Assembly: GCA_018821435.1 (NCBI GenBank)
Contig: JAHJME010000025.1
Span: 1-64,000 of the forward strand
Reading direction: 5' to 3'
DNA length: 64,000 nucleotides
Origin: Alphaproteobacteria bacterium
GTDB lineage: Bacteria; Pseudomonadota; Alphaproteobacteria; Caulobacterales; Caulobacteraceae
Within the stretch, counting starts at the first letter, position 1; each line of letters starts with the position of its first letter. Below the pieces are notes generated by a model that did not search any database, was not told where the DNA came from, and saw only the letters and a program-made list of their open reading frames with translations. This document shows, one piece after another, positions 25,943 through 34,764 of the stretch. The position numbers and the translations under genes were made by a program.

Positions 25943-26313
25943 TGCCGCAGCGTAATCTGGTGTCCGTGGTCGACGACGACGAGTCCGTCCGGGAATCGCT
26001 TCCCGACCTCCTCACCTCCCATGGGTTCGTCACGCGCGCCTTCGCCTCGGCCGAAGCGTTCCTCGACTCCGAGGTCCTCGCGGCGACCGCCTGCCTGGTG
26101 CTGGACGTGTCCATGCCGGGCATGACGGGTCCGGAGTTGCAGATCGAACTGGCGAAGCGTCAAATCGACGTCGCGATCGTGTTCATAACGGCTCACGCCG
26201 ACGTGACGGTGGAAGCCCAGGTGCTCAAGCGCGGCGCCCAGGCCTTTCTGCTCAAACCCTTCACGGAAGCGGCCATCGTCGAGGCGGTGGCCGCCGCGCT
26301 TGGAAAGGGATGA
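25942..26313 (+). CDS. Stand-alone receiver-domain response regulator
   Basis: ATG 25942 shares its A with the kinase stop. The 123-residue product is a single receiver domain: DDDE acidic pocket, phospho-acceptor Asp in LVLDVSMPGMTG (~53), Thr in FITAHAD and Lys in LLKPF. It has no output domain, so it may relay phosphate, act as a sink or compete with the following FixJ-type regulator for the same kinase. It sits 10 bp before that gene. Confidence 0.93.
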   Translation: MPQRNLVSVVDDDESVRESLPDLLTSHGFVTRAFASAEAFLDSEVLAATACLVLDVSMPGMTGPELQIELAKRQIDVAIVFITAHADVTVEAQVLKRGAQAFLLKPFTEAAIVEAVAAALGKG

Positions 26314-26323
26314 GGGTTTTCCA

Positions 26324-27007
26324 ATGCAACGACCGATGAACGCCCCAGCCTCGCAGACCGGAACCGGCATCCGACGCCCGTCCCCGCCGGACGCGGCGCC
26401 GACGGTCTATGTCGTCGACGACGACACCTCGGTGCGGGAATCACTGGAAGGCCTGATCGAGATCTCCGGATGGAGCGCGCGGGTGTTCGCGTCCGCCACC
26501 GACTTCCTCGGCAGCCCACCCGGACGAGGCCCGAGCTGCCTCGTGCTCGATGTCGGCCTGCCGGACCTCAACGGGCTCGACCTGCAGGACCGGATCGCCG
26601 GGGAGCGGGCCGACATGCCGATCATCTTCATCACCGGCTCCGGCGACGTCCCCACGAGCGTTCGCGCCATGAAGGCCGGGGCGACCGAGTTCCTGACCAA
26701 GCCGTTCGGCGAAGACGTCCTGCTGGCCGCGATCGGGGCGGCGCTCGAGCGGAGCCAGGCGATCCTGGGGGAACAGACGGCGCTGCAGGTGATCCGCGAT
26801 CGCCGCGCCTCGCTGAGCCGCCGCGAATGCGAGGTCATGGACCTGGTGGTGTCCGGCCTGCTGAACAAGCAGGTGGGCGGCGAACTCGGCATCAGCGAGA
26901 TCACGGTGAAAGCCCACCGCGGCCGGGTGATGGAGAAGATGCAGGTGCGGTCGCTGGCCGACCTGGTGCGCCTGAGCGAGCGGCTTGGCCTGCATCCGGC
27001 CGCCTGA
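26324..27007 (+). CDS. FixJ/NarL-type response regulator with LuxR helix-turn-helix
   Basis: ATG 26324 gives 227 residues. The receiver domain (~25-140) has VVDDD, Asp in LVLDVGLPDLNG, FITGSGD and LTKPFGED. The LuxR HTH (~160-222) has LSRRECEVMDLVVSGLLNKQVGGELGISEITVKAHRGRVMEKM. FixJ proteins activate promoters as phosphorylated dimers at inverted repeats. This is the only DNA-binding two-component regulator of the island and is itself behind a palindrome copy, which makes it the leading candidate to bind the 35-bp dyad; that link is inference. Confidence 0.93.
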   Translation: MQRPMNAPASQTGTGIRRPSPPDAAPTVYVVDDDTSVRESLEGLIEISGWSARVFASATDFLGSPPGRGPSCLVLDVGLPDLNGLDLQDRIAGERADMPIIFITGSGDVPTSVRAMKAGATEFLTKPFGEDVLLAAIGAALERSQAILGEQTALQVIRDRRASLSRRECEVMDLVVSGLLNKQVGGELGISEITVKAHRGRVMEKMQVRSLADLVRLSERLGLHPAA

Positions 27008-27041
27008 CCCTACCAAGGTCTCGCTGATACCTTGGTTCAAT
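27007..27041. promoter_or_regulatory. Island palindrome copy 8
   Basis: Inner dyad GGTCTCG / TGATACC and right arm GTTCAAT are visible; the left outer arm is weak and overlaps the end of the FixJ-type gene. It lies 79 bp before the kinase gene at 27120. Confidence 0.75.
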
Positions 27042-27119
27042 GGCGTGGCGGCGAGGCTTGCGGTCTCCTCCCGACAGCCTGCGGCGCGATCCCCGCCCGG
27101 GGGCGCCGGAGACCTGGCC

Positions 27120-27755
27120 ATGCCGCTGGACTTCCACCTCACCGCCGCCTCCGACCGTGAGCTGCCGCTGCATCTGGTCGAGGAGATCAGCCACCGGGTC
27201 GCCAACGAGTATGCGGAGGCGATCGCCGGACTCTCCCTCGCCGCCGCCGGTGACGGCCGGCCGGACGTGCGCCAGGTGCTGAAGCACGCCGCGGACAGGC
27301 TGCACGCGCACGCCGAGGCCCACCGGGCGCTCATGCCGCCGATCGACGGTCAGGTGAACCTCGCGGATTATCTTGGGCGACTGTGCGCCACCTTCTCCCG
27401 CGCGACGTTGGCCGACCGCTGCGTCCGGCTTTCGGTGGACACCGACGAGATCTGGCTGCCTGCCGACCGGGCTTGGCGGATCGGCCTGACGGTGGCCGAA
27501 CTGATCCGGAACGCCGCGCGCCACGGGCTGCGCGGCCGCGCCGGCAGCATCGGCGTCAAGGTGGCGCAAGCCGGCGATGACGTGGTCTGCGCCGTCTGCG
27601 ACGATGGATCCTGCGTCGCGGACACCACGCCCGGACGGGGCGTGGCGGTGGCGCGGGCTCTGGCGGACGACCTGGGCGGGTCGATCGAGTGGTTGTTCAC
27701 CAGCCGGGGCTGCCTGGCGCGGCTGCGGATCCCTGCGGCGGCGCGCGTGTCGTGA
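27120..27755 (+). CDS. Sensor-less histidine kinase of HWE/HisKA_2 type
   Basis: ATG 27120 gives 211 residues. The DHp-like segment EISHRVANEYAEAIAGLSLAA (~residue 22) carries a His in the HRVxN motif of the HisKA_2/HWE group. An ATPase-like region follows with N-box ELIRNAARHG, a CDDGS G1-like box and GRGVAVARALADDLGG. No sensor domain is present. Small kinases of this kind can serve as phosphotransferases, as ChpT-like proteins do. The stop shares bases with the start of nitronate monooxygenase (TGATG). Confidence 0.75.
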   Translation: MPLDFHLTAASDRELPLHLVEEISHRVANEYAEAIAGLSLAAAGDGRPDVRQVLKHAADRLHAHAEAHRALMPPIDGQVNLADYLGRLCATFSRATLADRCVRLSVDTDEIWLPADRAWRIGLTVAELIRNAARHGLRGRAGSIGVKVAQAGDDVVCAVCDDGSCVADTTPGRGVAVARALADDLGGSIEWLFTSRGCLARLRIPAAARVS

Positions 27756-28864
27756 TGAGCCTTCTCGACCGGCTTGGCCTCGCGGCGCCGATCGTCCAGG
27801 CGCCGATGGCGGGAACCTCCACCCCGCGCCTGGCCGCCGCCGTGTCCAACGCGGGCGGGCTAGGCTCGATCTCGGTGGGCGCCGTGCGCGCCGACCGCGC
27901 CCGGGAGATGATCGGCGAGGTGCGGCGCGCCACCTCCGGCCCCTTCAACGTCAACGTCTTCTGCCATCGTCCGGCCCGCCATGACCCGGCGCGGAACGCG
28001 GCCTGGCTGGCGGCGCTGGCCCCGGAGTTCGCGCGCTGCGAGGCCACCCCTCCGCCGCAACTCGCCGAAATCTACACGAGCCTCCTCGCGGATGCCGACA
28101 TGGTGGACGTCTTGCTGGACACGCCGCCGCCGGTCGTCAGCTTCCACTTCGGATTGCCCTCGCCGGAGGTCATCGACCGCCTCAAGGCGGCCGGCATCGT
28201 GCTCTTCGCGACGGTCACGTCGCTGGCCGAGGCCGAGGCCGCGATCGTGGCCGGCGTCGATGTCCTCGTCGCCCAGGGCTGGGAAGCCGGCGGCCATCGG
28301 GGGATCTTTGATCCGACAGGGCCGGACCCGCAGCTGGGTGTCGCCGCCCTAACCCGCATGCTGGTGCGCCGCCTCGATGCCCCGGTGATCGCGGCCGGGG
28401 GCATCATGGACGGCGCGGGCGTCGCCGCGATGCTGGCCCTGGGCGCGCAGGCGGCCCAGCTCGGCACCGCCTTCATCGCCTGTCCCGAGTCGAGCGCCGA
28501 CGCCTTCCATCGCGCCGCGCTGTTCGGACCGGGCGCGTCGGCCACGGAAATGACCGCGCTGATTTCGGGTCGACCCGCCCGCTGCCTCCCCAACCGTTTC
28601 ACGGCTCTGAAGGCCGGCGCGGCCGGGCGCACGCCCATCCCCGACTATCCGGTCGCGTACGACGCCGGGAAGGCCCTCGCCTCGGCGGCGCGGGCCCGGG
28701 GGGACGGGGGCTACGGCGCCCAGTGGGCAGGCCAGGGCGCGCCCCTTGCCCGCGCCCTGCCGGCCGCCGATCTCATGGCGACGCTGGTCAGGGAATTGGC
28801 CGAAGCCGGCAAGGTTCGGCGCGTCGCTGAAAGGGATGAGCGATGGATCGCCTCGACGCCATGA
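27755..28864 (+). CDS. Nitronate monooxygenase (2-nitropropane dioxygenase family)
   Basis: ATG 27755 gives 369 residues with a TIM-barrel FMN enzyme pattern: PIVQAPMAG at the start, SNAGGLGSI, the AQGWEAGGHRG loop with the catalytic His, VIAAGGIMDGAGVAAMLALGA for phosphate binding, and QLGTAFIACPES. It oxidises alkyl nitronates, such as the toxin propionate-3-nitronate, to carbonyl and nitrite. Its last 22 bases overlap the LysR gene, so the two are probably translationally coupled. Confidence 0.9.
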   Translation: MSLLDRLGLAAPIVQAPMAGTSTPRLAAAVSNAGGLGSISVGAVRADRAREMIGEVRRATSGPFNVNVFCHRPARHDPARNAAWLAALAPEFARCEATPPPQLAEIYTSLLADADMVDVLLDTPPPVVSFHFGLPSPEVIDRLKAAGIVLFATVTSLAEAEAAIVAGVDVLVAQGWEAGGHRGIFDPTGPDPQLGVAALTRMLVRRLDAPVIAAGGIMDGAGVAAMLALGAQAAQLGTAFIACPESSADAFHRAALFGPGASATEMTALISGRPARCLPNRFTALKAGAAGRTPIPDYPVAYDAGKALASAARARGDGGYGAQWAGQGAPLARALPAADLMATLVRELAEAGKVRRVAERDERWIASTP

Positions 28865-29787
28865 AGGTCTTCGTGGCCGCCGTCGACGCCGGAAGCCTGG
28901 CCGGCGCCGCGCGCACCCTCAAGCGCTCGCCGGCGTCCATCTCCCGCGCCATCGCCTACCTGGAAACCCACCTGGGCGCGCCGCTGCTGCACCGGACGAC
29001 GCGGACGATGCGACTGACCGACGCGGGCGAACGCTACGCGCCCGTCTGCCGCCACGTGCTTTCCGAACTCCAGGACGCCGAGGATCTCGCCGGCGGTGTG
29101 GCGCCGCGCGGCGTCCTCACGCTGTCCGCGCCCCCGATCAGTGGCGAGGAAATCCTCAGGCCGATCGTCGACGCGTTCCTGAGGCTCCAGCCGGCGGTGT
29201 CCGTGCGCCTCCTCCTGCTCGACCGGCAGGTGAGCCTGGTCGACGAGGGGATCGACCTGGCGCTGCGGGTCGGCGAGCTGCCGGCCTCCTCGCTCGTGGC
29301 GGTCCGTGTCGGCGCAGACGTGCGCCGCGTCGTCGTCGCCGCGCCAGACTACCTGGGCGACCGTCCGCCGATCGCACGGCCCGGCGATCTGTCCGACCAT
29401 GACATCGTGGCGATGTCTCACTTCGGCGAGGACCGCTGGCTCTTTCCGCCCGCGGCCGGAGGCGCATCGCCGCGAACCGTGATCTTCGCGCCGAGGGTCC
29501 TCGTGACGAGCGTCAGGGCCGCGGCGGCGTCGGCGGAAGCCGGGCTGGGTGTGACACGGCTCTATTCCTATCACGTGGCCGAACAGGTCCGGCGCGGCGC
29601 GCTGCGCATCGTCCTGGCCGATGACGAGCCGGATCCCATGCCGGTCCACCTCGTCGGGCGTCCCGGCCGCGCCGCCGCGCCGAAGGTGCGCGCCTTCCTG
29701 GATTTCGCCGTCCCGCGCCTGCGCGCGGCCTTCGCCGACCTCGCGGCCGAGGCCCGCGCCCTTCCCTCGGTCGACGCCGCGTCCTAG
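28843..29787 (+). CDS. LysR-family transcriptional regulator
   Basis: This 314-residue protein has the N-terminal winged helix (FVAAVDAGSLAGAARTLKRSPASISRAIAYLETHLGAPLLHRTTR) and an effector-binding periplasmic-protein-like domain (~90-300). It belongs to the CrgA/AaeR-like group that often represses neighbouring redox genes. It starts inside the nitronate monooxygenase gene and ends convergent, by four bases, with the tautomerase gene. A regulator of one of these neighbours is likely; LysR sites (T-N11-A) differ from the 35-bp palindrome. Confidence 0.92.
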   Translation: MDRLDAMKVFVAAVDAGSLAGAARTLKRSPASISRAIAYLETHLGAPLLHRTTRTMRLTDAGERYAPVCRHVLSELQDAEDLAGGVAPRGVLTLSAPPISGEEILRPIVDAFLRLQPAVSVRLLLLDRQVSLVDEGIDLALRVGELPASSLVAVRVGADVRRVVVAAPDYLGDRPPIARPGDLSDHDIVAMSHFGEDRWLFPPAAGGASPRTVIFAPRVLVTSVRAAAASAEAGLGVTRLYSYHVAEQVRRGALRIVLADDEPDPMPVHLVGRPGRAAAPKVRAFLDFAVPRLRAAFADLAAEARALPSVDAAS

Positions 29788-30026
29788 CCGCCGGGCGGCG
29801 CGGCGGCCCGCAGCTTGCGGTATTCGAGGGCCGGCAACCCGCCCCAGCCCCAGCCCTCGAGGTCCACTTCCTGGATGGTCACGAAGGTGGACTCGAGCGG
29901 CTTGCCGAGCACGTCCAGCAACAGGTTGCTGACGCCCTTGATCAGGCGGGCCTTCTCCTCGGCGCTGACGGAGGTCCGATCCGGGGTGGAGCCCTCGCGG
30001 GTGAGCAGGATGTTGACGATCGGCAT
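29784..30026 (-). CDS. 4-oxalocrotonate tautomerase-family protein
   Basis: ATG 30026 gives MPIVNILLTREG, where the Pro after the initiator Met is the catalytic N-terminal base. The product has 80 residues, slightly longer than the usual 62-75, with an extra GWGWGG stretch near residue 58. Tautomerases ketonise dienols in aromatic meta-cleavage routes or dehalogenate haloacrylates. It is 56 bp downstream of the SDR gene at 30082-30795 and co-oriented with it. Confidence 0.85.
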   Translation of the reverse strand: MPIVNILLTREGSTPDRTSVSAEEKARLIKGVSNLLLDVLGKPLESTFVTIQEVDLEGWGWGGLPALEYRKLRAAAPPGG

Positions 30027-30081
30027 GGTCGCGCTCCGTTCAGGGAAGGCGCGGCCCGCGGATGCGGGCCGCATTCCAACA

Positions 30082-30795
30082 TCACCAATGGCCGGCGGAC
30101 TGGCCGCCATCGACGTGCAGGATCTCGCCCGTCACGAATGCCGCGTTCTCGAGGTAGAGGACCCCGTGGACGGCTTCCTCGACCTCGCCCAGGCGGCCCA
30201 GCGGATGCAGGGTCGCGAGGCCAGCGTGGGTCTCCGGCGGGTGCAGAGACGTCTTGATGATGCCCAGGGCCACCGCGTTCACGCGAATGCCCTTGTCGGC
30301 ATATTCGATGGCCAGCGACGTGGTCGCCGCGTTCAGGCCGCCCTTGGTGAGCGAGGCCAGGACCGAGGGCACGCCCTTGATCGGCTGCTCGACCAGGCTC
30401 GTGGAGATCTGGACCACGTGGCCCGATCCCTGCGGTTCCATCCGGCGGATCGCCGCCTGGGTCACGAAGAAGAAGCCGGCAAGGTTGGTGCCGGTGTTGG
30501 CGGCCCAGTCCTCAGCGGTGAAGGCTGTGAACGGCTTGGCGGTGAAGATGCCGGCGTTGTTGATCAGGGTGTCGATGCGGCCAAACTTCTCGATGGCCGT
30601 CGCGACGATGCGTTCGGCGACAGCGGGATCGGCGATGTCGCCGGCCACCGTGGCGACATCCGGGTCGGCGGACGGCTTGATCGTCCGGGAATTGGCGACG
30701 ACCTTCCAGCCGGCGGCGCGATAGCCTTTCAGCAGCGCCGCGCCGAGGCCTTGGGACGCGCCGGTGATAACGACGACCTTCGTTTCTTGGGTCAT
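30082..30795 (-). CDS. SDR-fold protein with Ala in place of catalytic Tyr
   Basis: The 237-residue protein has TGASQGLG, NNAG and the C-terminal DGGQSAG of classical SDRs. The position four before the catalytic Lys is Ala: VLASLTKGG instead of YxxxK. The preceding segment ISTSLVEQPIKG keeps a Ser. This SLVEQPI type seems to be a consistent subgroup rather than a recent mutation, so an altered chemistry or a binding role is possible. It is controlled from the divergent palindrome region at 30961. Confidence 0.85.
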   Translation of the reverse strand: MTQETKVVVITGASQGLGAALLKGYRAAGWKVVANSRTIKPSADPDVATVAGDIADPAVAERIVATAIEKFGRIDTLINNAGIFTAKPFTAFTAEDWAANTGTNLAGFFFVTQAAIRRMEPQGSGHVVQISTSLVEQPIKGVPSVLASLTKGGLNAATTSLAIEYADKGIRVNAVALGIIKTSLHPPETHAGLATLHPLGRLGEVEEAVHGVLYLENAAFVTGEILHVDGGQSAGHW

Positions 30796-30960
30796 GATGT
30801 GTCTCGAACCTTCCGTTGTGGCGCGGCCACTCCGGCCTGCGTCGATGACGAGACAGGTGGGGCGACCGCGGCGCGGGCCGTAGAGCTGCATCGCGACCGA
30901 CAGTCGTTCGCGCCACGCAACGCCGGACCACAGGGTTCGCCCGGTGATGCGGTGGGGCAA

Positions 30961-30995
30961 TCGGGACGAAGGTATCGCCGACACCAAAGTCCAAT
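30961..30995. promoter_or_regulatory. Island palindrome copy 9, between divergent SDR genes
   Basis: Inner dyad GGTATCG / CGACACC and right arm GTCCAAT are intact; the left arm reads TCGGGAC. It lies 166 bp from the SDR start at 30795 and 77 bp from that at 31072. Confidence 0.88.
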
Positions 30996-31071
30996 GTCCG
31001 CGCGCCGGCGGCTGCGCCACGTCTGGACCACGCTGCCCCCCCCGGGCCCGTCCAGACCGTGGAGATCCGAG

Positions 31072-31905
31072 ATGCTGCACACACCCGTCACGCCGAGCCC
31101 GCCCAAGGGCGTCGCCCTGATCACCGGCGCTTCGGCCGGCATGGGGGCGATCTACGCCGATCGGCTGGCGCGGCGGGGCTTCGACCTGATCCTGGTCGCG
31201 CGCAATTCCGAGCGGCTGGAGTCCCTCGCGACCCGGATCGCCGGTGACTGCGGGCGTCGGATCGAGACGCTGACCAGTGACCTCCGCCGCGCCGACCACG
31301 TCGACGACATCGAGGACCGGCTGCGGACGGACGGCGACATCTCCATGCTCGTGAACAATGCGGGGGTCGGCTCCGCGACGCCCCTTCTGCAAGCCGATAT
31401 CGCGGCCATGCGCGGCATGATCGCGCTCAACGTCGAGGCGCTGACACGACTGACCTACGCCGCCGCGCCGGCCTTCGTCGCCCGGGGCGGCGGGACGATC
31501 ATCAACATGGCCTCGATCGTCGCCATCGGCCCTGAGATCCTCAACGGGGTGTACGCGGGCACGAAGGCCTTCGTGGTCGCCCTCACCCAGTCCCTGCACC
31601 ACGAGCTCGCCGCGCGCGGGCTGCGCGTGCAGGCGGTCCTGCCCGGCGCCGTGGGTACGGACTTCTGGGACGCCTCCGGCACGCCGCTGTCCAACCTCCC
31701 ACCCGAGATCGTCATGACCCCGGAGGACGCGGTGGACGCTGCCCTGGCCGGCCTTGATCAGGGCGAGCTCATCACCTTGCCCTCGCTGCCCGACGCGGCC
31801 GACTGGCAGGCCTATGAGGATGCCCGCCAGGCGCTTTTCCCGAACCTCTCACGATCCGAGCCCGCGGACCGCTACGGCGTGCGGCGCGACAACGTCGCGA
31901 GCTGA
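31072..31905 (+). CDS. Short-chain dehydrogenase/reductase, catalytic residues intact
   Basis: ATG 31072 follows GGAGATC. The 277-residue protein belongs to the DltE/YqjQ-like SDR group: TGASAGMG, NNAG, Ser in INMASIVA and YAGTK. It has a long C-terminal tail (DAADWQAYEDARQALFPNLSRSEPADRYG). It should oxidise or reduce a small carbonyl/alcohol with NAD(P). Unlike the other two SDRs of the island, this one keeps the full catalytic set. Confidence 0.9.
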   Translation: MLHTPVTPSPPKGVALITGASAGMGAIYADRLARRGFDLILVARNSERLESLATRIAGDCGRRIETLTSDLRRADHVDDIEDRLRTDGDISMLVNNAGVGSATPLLQADIAAMRGMIALNVEALTRLTYAAAPAFVARGGGTIINMASIVAIGPEILNGVYAGTKAFVVALTQSLHHELAARGLRVQAVLPGAVGTDFWDASGTPLSNLPPEIVMTPEDAVDAALAGLDQGELITLPSLPDAADWQAYEDARQALFPNLSRSEPADRYGVRRDNVAS

Positions 31906-32049
31906 GGACCCGTGTTGTCGGCTTGCGCGACGGTCGGGGAACTCTCGATTCCGCAGCCGAGATACGTATGATGGCCGGGAGGCCGACGCCGTTCGACGAA
32001 CCGCACGTCTGAAGCCCGTTCAGACCCAGCAGCGTCTTCGAAGGCTGAC

Positions 32050-33645
32050 ATGCAAGCGACTGGCGCGGACGATCCCACAGGCGAGGCGCTCGTCCTGACC
32101 AGCGCGGCGCCGGGTCGGCGTCACAAGCTGGTCGCGTTCGCCATTGTCCCCGCGCTCCTGGCGGCGCTGTTCGTCCTGACGCGGCCCTTTGCCGAAATTC
32201 AGCTGCCTCCGGCCCCGGCCTTCGTCCCGATCCAGACGTCGGCGCTGTTCGTGATCAACCTCGTCACCGCACTGCTCTTCTTCTGCCAGTATTGGATTCT
32301 TCGCAGCCGTCCGCTCCTGGTGGTCGCGAACGGCTATCTGTACGCCGCCCTCGTCCTCATCCCTTACCTCCTGGCGTTTCCGGGCCTGTTCGTGACGGGG
32401 GGCACGCTGGTCGGCGGCCTGCAGAGCACCGCGTGGCTCTACATCCTCAGGCACTGCGGCCTCGCCGCGTCGCTGGTCGCGTTCGCGCTCATCAGCCGCG
32501 GGGAATGGCGCCGGCCTCAGCAGGTCAAAGGCGATGTGCCCCTCGTCCTGAGCGTCGTGGCCACGTGCGCCCTGGTGATGGTGATCGCAACGGTCTGTAT
32601 CGCGGCGGACGGACATCTGCCGGTCGTCGCGTCGGATGGCCGTCGCTTCAGCACCGGATGGCTCATCTACGCGGGCGCGCCGATGGCCTCGCTTTATGGA
32701 CTGGCGGTCATCCTGCTCTGGCCACTTCGCAACACCGTGCTCGGCCTGTGGCTTCTGGTGGTCGCATCCGTCCACCTCGCCGCGGTCCCGATTTCATTCT
32801 TCGGGTCGCCAAGCCGCTTCAGCGTCAGCTGGTATACGGTCGTCATCATAAACCTCGTCGCCAACAGCCTGGTGCTGGCGGTCCTCCTCGTCGAGGTTTC
32901 GAACCTCTACCGCCGCCTCCTGGAGGCGGTCCGGGCCCAACAGCATGAGCGCGAAGCCCGGTTGGCCACGGGGGACGCTTTGGCGGCGATGATCGCTCAT
33001 GAACTGCGGCAACCCCTGCTGGCCATCGTCATGCGGGCGGCCACCAGTGTCCGCCGGCTCGATCGCCCGGCGCCGGATGTCGAGAAGGCGATCGCGGACC
33101 TCGGAAAGATAACCGCCGATGGTCACCGCGCCGGCGCGATCCTCGACAGCATCCGCGCAAACTTCCGGCGCGATATTCGCACGCGGGCCTCCATGGACCT
33201 GAACCAGGTCGCGTCCGAGACGGTGGCGCTCGTCCGCCGGGATCTGCGGAAGCAGCAGGTTCGGGTTCAGATGGCGCTCAACGCACGTCCCGCGGACGTC
33301 GCGGGAGACCGGACCCAAATCCAGCAGGTGCTCCTGAACCTGATCTCGAATGCGGCCGAAGCCACGGCGGGCTCGCCAGCGCCGAGGTTGCTGACCATCA
33401 CGTCGGAGAACGGGGAAGGCAACGAGATCTGCGTCTCGGTTTGCGACAACGGCGCGGGGGTCAGCGCCGAGCACCTCGCCCAGCTCTTCAACCCGCTCTT
33501 CACGACGAAGGCTACCGGCATGGGCATGGGCCTGTCGATCTGCCGGTCGATCGTCGAGGCGCATGGCGGGCGGATCTGGGCCTCCCCGAACAGCCCGAAC
33601 GGCGCCGTCTTCCAGTTCACCCTGGCCAGGCTCGCGAACGCCTGA
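32050..33645 (+). CDS. Membrane histidine kinase with MASE4-like sensor
   Basis: The 531-residue protein has about eight hydrophobic helices (residues ~30-290), matching the MASE4 membrane sensor region. HisKA follows, with His in MIAHELRQPLLAI (~317), and HATPase with NLISNAAEA, CDNGAGV and TGMGMGLSICRSIVEAHGG. No response regulator is adjacent; those at 25942-27007 are the nearest partners. No copy of the palindrome lies before it. The preceding 140 bp hold nothing else I can identify. Confidence 0.88.
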   Translation: MQATGADDPTGEALVLTSAAPGRRHKLVAFAIVPALLAALFVLTRPFAEIQLPPAPAFVPIQTSALFVINLVTALLFFCQYWILRSRPLLVVANGYLYAALVLIPYLLAFPGLFVTGGTLVGGLQSTAWLYILRHCGLAASLVAFALISRGEWRRPQQVKGDVPLVLSVVATCALVMVIATVCIAADGHLPVVASDGRRFSTGWLIYAGAPMASLYGLAVILLWPLRNTVLGLWLLVVASVHLAAVPISFFGSPSRFSVSWYTVVIINLVANSLVLAVLLVEVSNLYRRLLEAVRAQQHEREARLATGDALAAMIAHELRQPLLAIVMRAATSVRRLDRPAPDVEKAIADLGKITADGHRAGAILDSIRANFRRDIRTRASMDLNQVASETVALVRRDLRKQQVRVQMALNARPADVAGDRTQIQQVLLNLISNAAEATAGSPAPRLLTITSENGEGNEICVSVCDNGAGVSAEHLAQLFNPLFTTKATGMGMGLSICRSIVEAHGGRIWASPNSPNGAVFQFTLARLANA

Positions 33646-33686
33646 CCCGCGGGGCGCTTCGGAATCCGGCGCCAACTCGCCCGGGA

Positions 33687-34022
33687 CTAGGCCTTCACAT
33701 CGAACAGGGCGCCGGGATCGACCTTCGGGTCCGCCAGAAGGCGCGCCTGCACCTGCCGGGCCATCTCGGCTTCGAAGTCGACGCGGGCGTCGGGCTGCAT
33801 CTCGGCGATCTGGCTTTCGCTCAGTTGCACGGACTGGAGCAGGCCCGCGCGAACCTGCTGGGCAAGGGTCAGTCGCCCGTTGATCGGAACCTGCGCGACG
33901 ATGGGCTTGGGCGGCCCCTCGTCCGTCGATCGGTTGGGGCCAGCGTTCGTGACGTCAGGCTTCCGGAATGCCGCGCCGAAGAGGTCGGCCGCGCCGCCGA
34001 CGCCACTGATCGAACTACTCAT
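33687..34022 (-). CDS. Unknown small protein, tandem-duplicated family, copy A
   Basis: ATG 34022 follows GGAG. It encodes 111 residues without signal peptide or membrane helix. It shares with the neighbour (34255-34590) the motifs GAAFRK-DVT near residue 20, L-LAQQ-R--LLQ (~52), L-ES---MR/QP--R-D-E--IARH/Q and the ending D-KA. The C-terminal half is predicted helical. No known family comes to mind. The palindrome copy at 34177 is 155 bp upstream. Confidence 0.65.
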   Translation of the reverse strand: MSSSISGVGGAADLFGAAFRKPDVTNAGPNRSTDEGPPKPIVAQVPINGRLTLAQQVRAGLLQSVQLSESQIAEMQPDARVDFEAEMARQVQARLLADPKVDPGALFDVKA

Positions 34023-34176
34023 ACGCTTACTCCTGGACTCCGATGCCGCGCGATCGCGCGCACCGAAAGATGCAATCGCCGGGCCAAGGCCAAGCTTCTG
34101 AAATGCTTGGCCGATCTCCGCCGTGTCGTCCCGATCGCGGCATTTCGTGCCGCGCGCCCTGCCCCATGCGCGGCAG

Positions 34177-34211
34177 CATTGGCCCAGCGCGCAGCGATAC
34201 CTTCGTCCAAT
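34177..34211. promoter_or_regulatory. Island palindrome copy 10 (left half degenerate)
   Basis: The right half GCGATACC, TTC and GTCCAAT is intact; the left side keeps only ATTGG and is one base short. It lies between the two small duplicated genes. Confidence 0.7.
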
Positions 34212-34254
34212 GGCTGGTTCTGCATCGAAAGGGTCCGGTCGCGGAAATCCTGAA

Positions 34255-34590
34255 TCAGGCCTTCAGGTCCACGTACGCGCCTGACCGGACTGCGGGCTGA
34301 GCCAACACCTGGCCATGTACATGCCGGGCGATCTGCGTTTCCAGGTCGGCGCGGGTTTCGGGGCGCATCTTGGCCAGCTCGCTCTCGGTAAGCCCCATCG
34401 TCTGTAGCAGGTCGCCGCGGAGCTGTTGCGCCAGCGGGAGAGCGGCCTCGGCCCGCGCTTGCGAGGAGGATGGGGTGGGTTCGCTCGACCGCATCAACAG
34501 GCCTGGGTCAAGCGTCGTGACATCGAGCTTTCGGAAGGCCGCGCCCATGGCGTTGGCTGTCCCGGCCGCGCTGTAGACGAGGCTCCCCAT
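34255..34590 (-). CDS. Unknown small protein, tandem-duplicated family, copy B
   Basis: ATG 34590 has GGGAG seven bases upstream and gives exactly 111 residues, the same as copy A; ATG 34611 is the alternative. It shares GAAFRKLDVTTLD, the LAQQLRGDLLQ helix, LTESELAKMRPETRADLE and the DLKA end. The leader regions of copies A and B are also similar (GGGCCAAGGCCAAGCTTCTGAA against GGGCCAAGGTCAAGCTTTTGAA, in two parts), so the duplication covers promoter and gene. Function is unknown. Confidence 0.65.
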   Translation of the reverse strand: MGSLVYSAAGTANAMGAAFRKLDVTTLDPGLLMRSSEPTPSSSQARAEAALPLAQQLRGDLLQTMGLTESELAKMRPETRADLETQIARHVHGQVLAQPAVRSGAYVDLKA

Positions 34591-34764
34591 AGGCGTACTC
34601 CCTGCACTCATACCAACGCGCTCCCGCGCGTCCCGAGACGTGCAACGACGGGGCCAAGGTCAAGCTTTTGAAACGCTTTGCAGTTCTCGGTGGCCTAGCC
34701 TCGGGCCCGGCATTTCATGCCGTGCGGCAGACGGCCGGGCGCGGCACTTTCCGCCGATCTCCAG

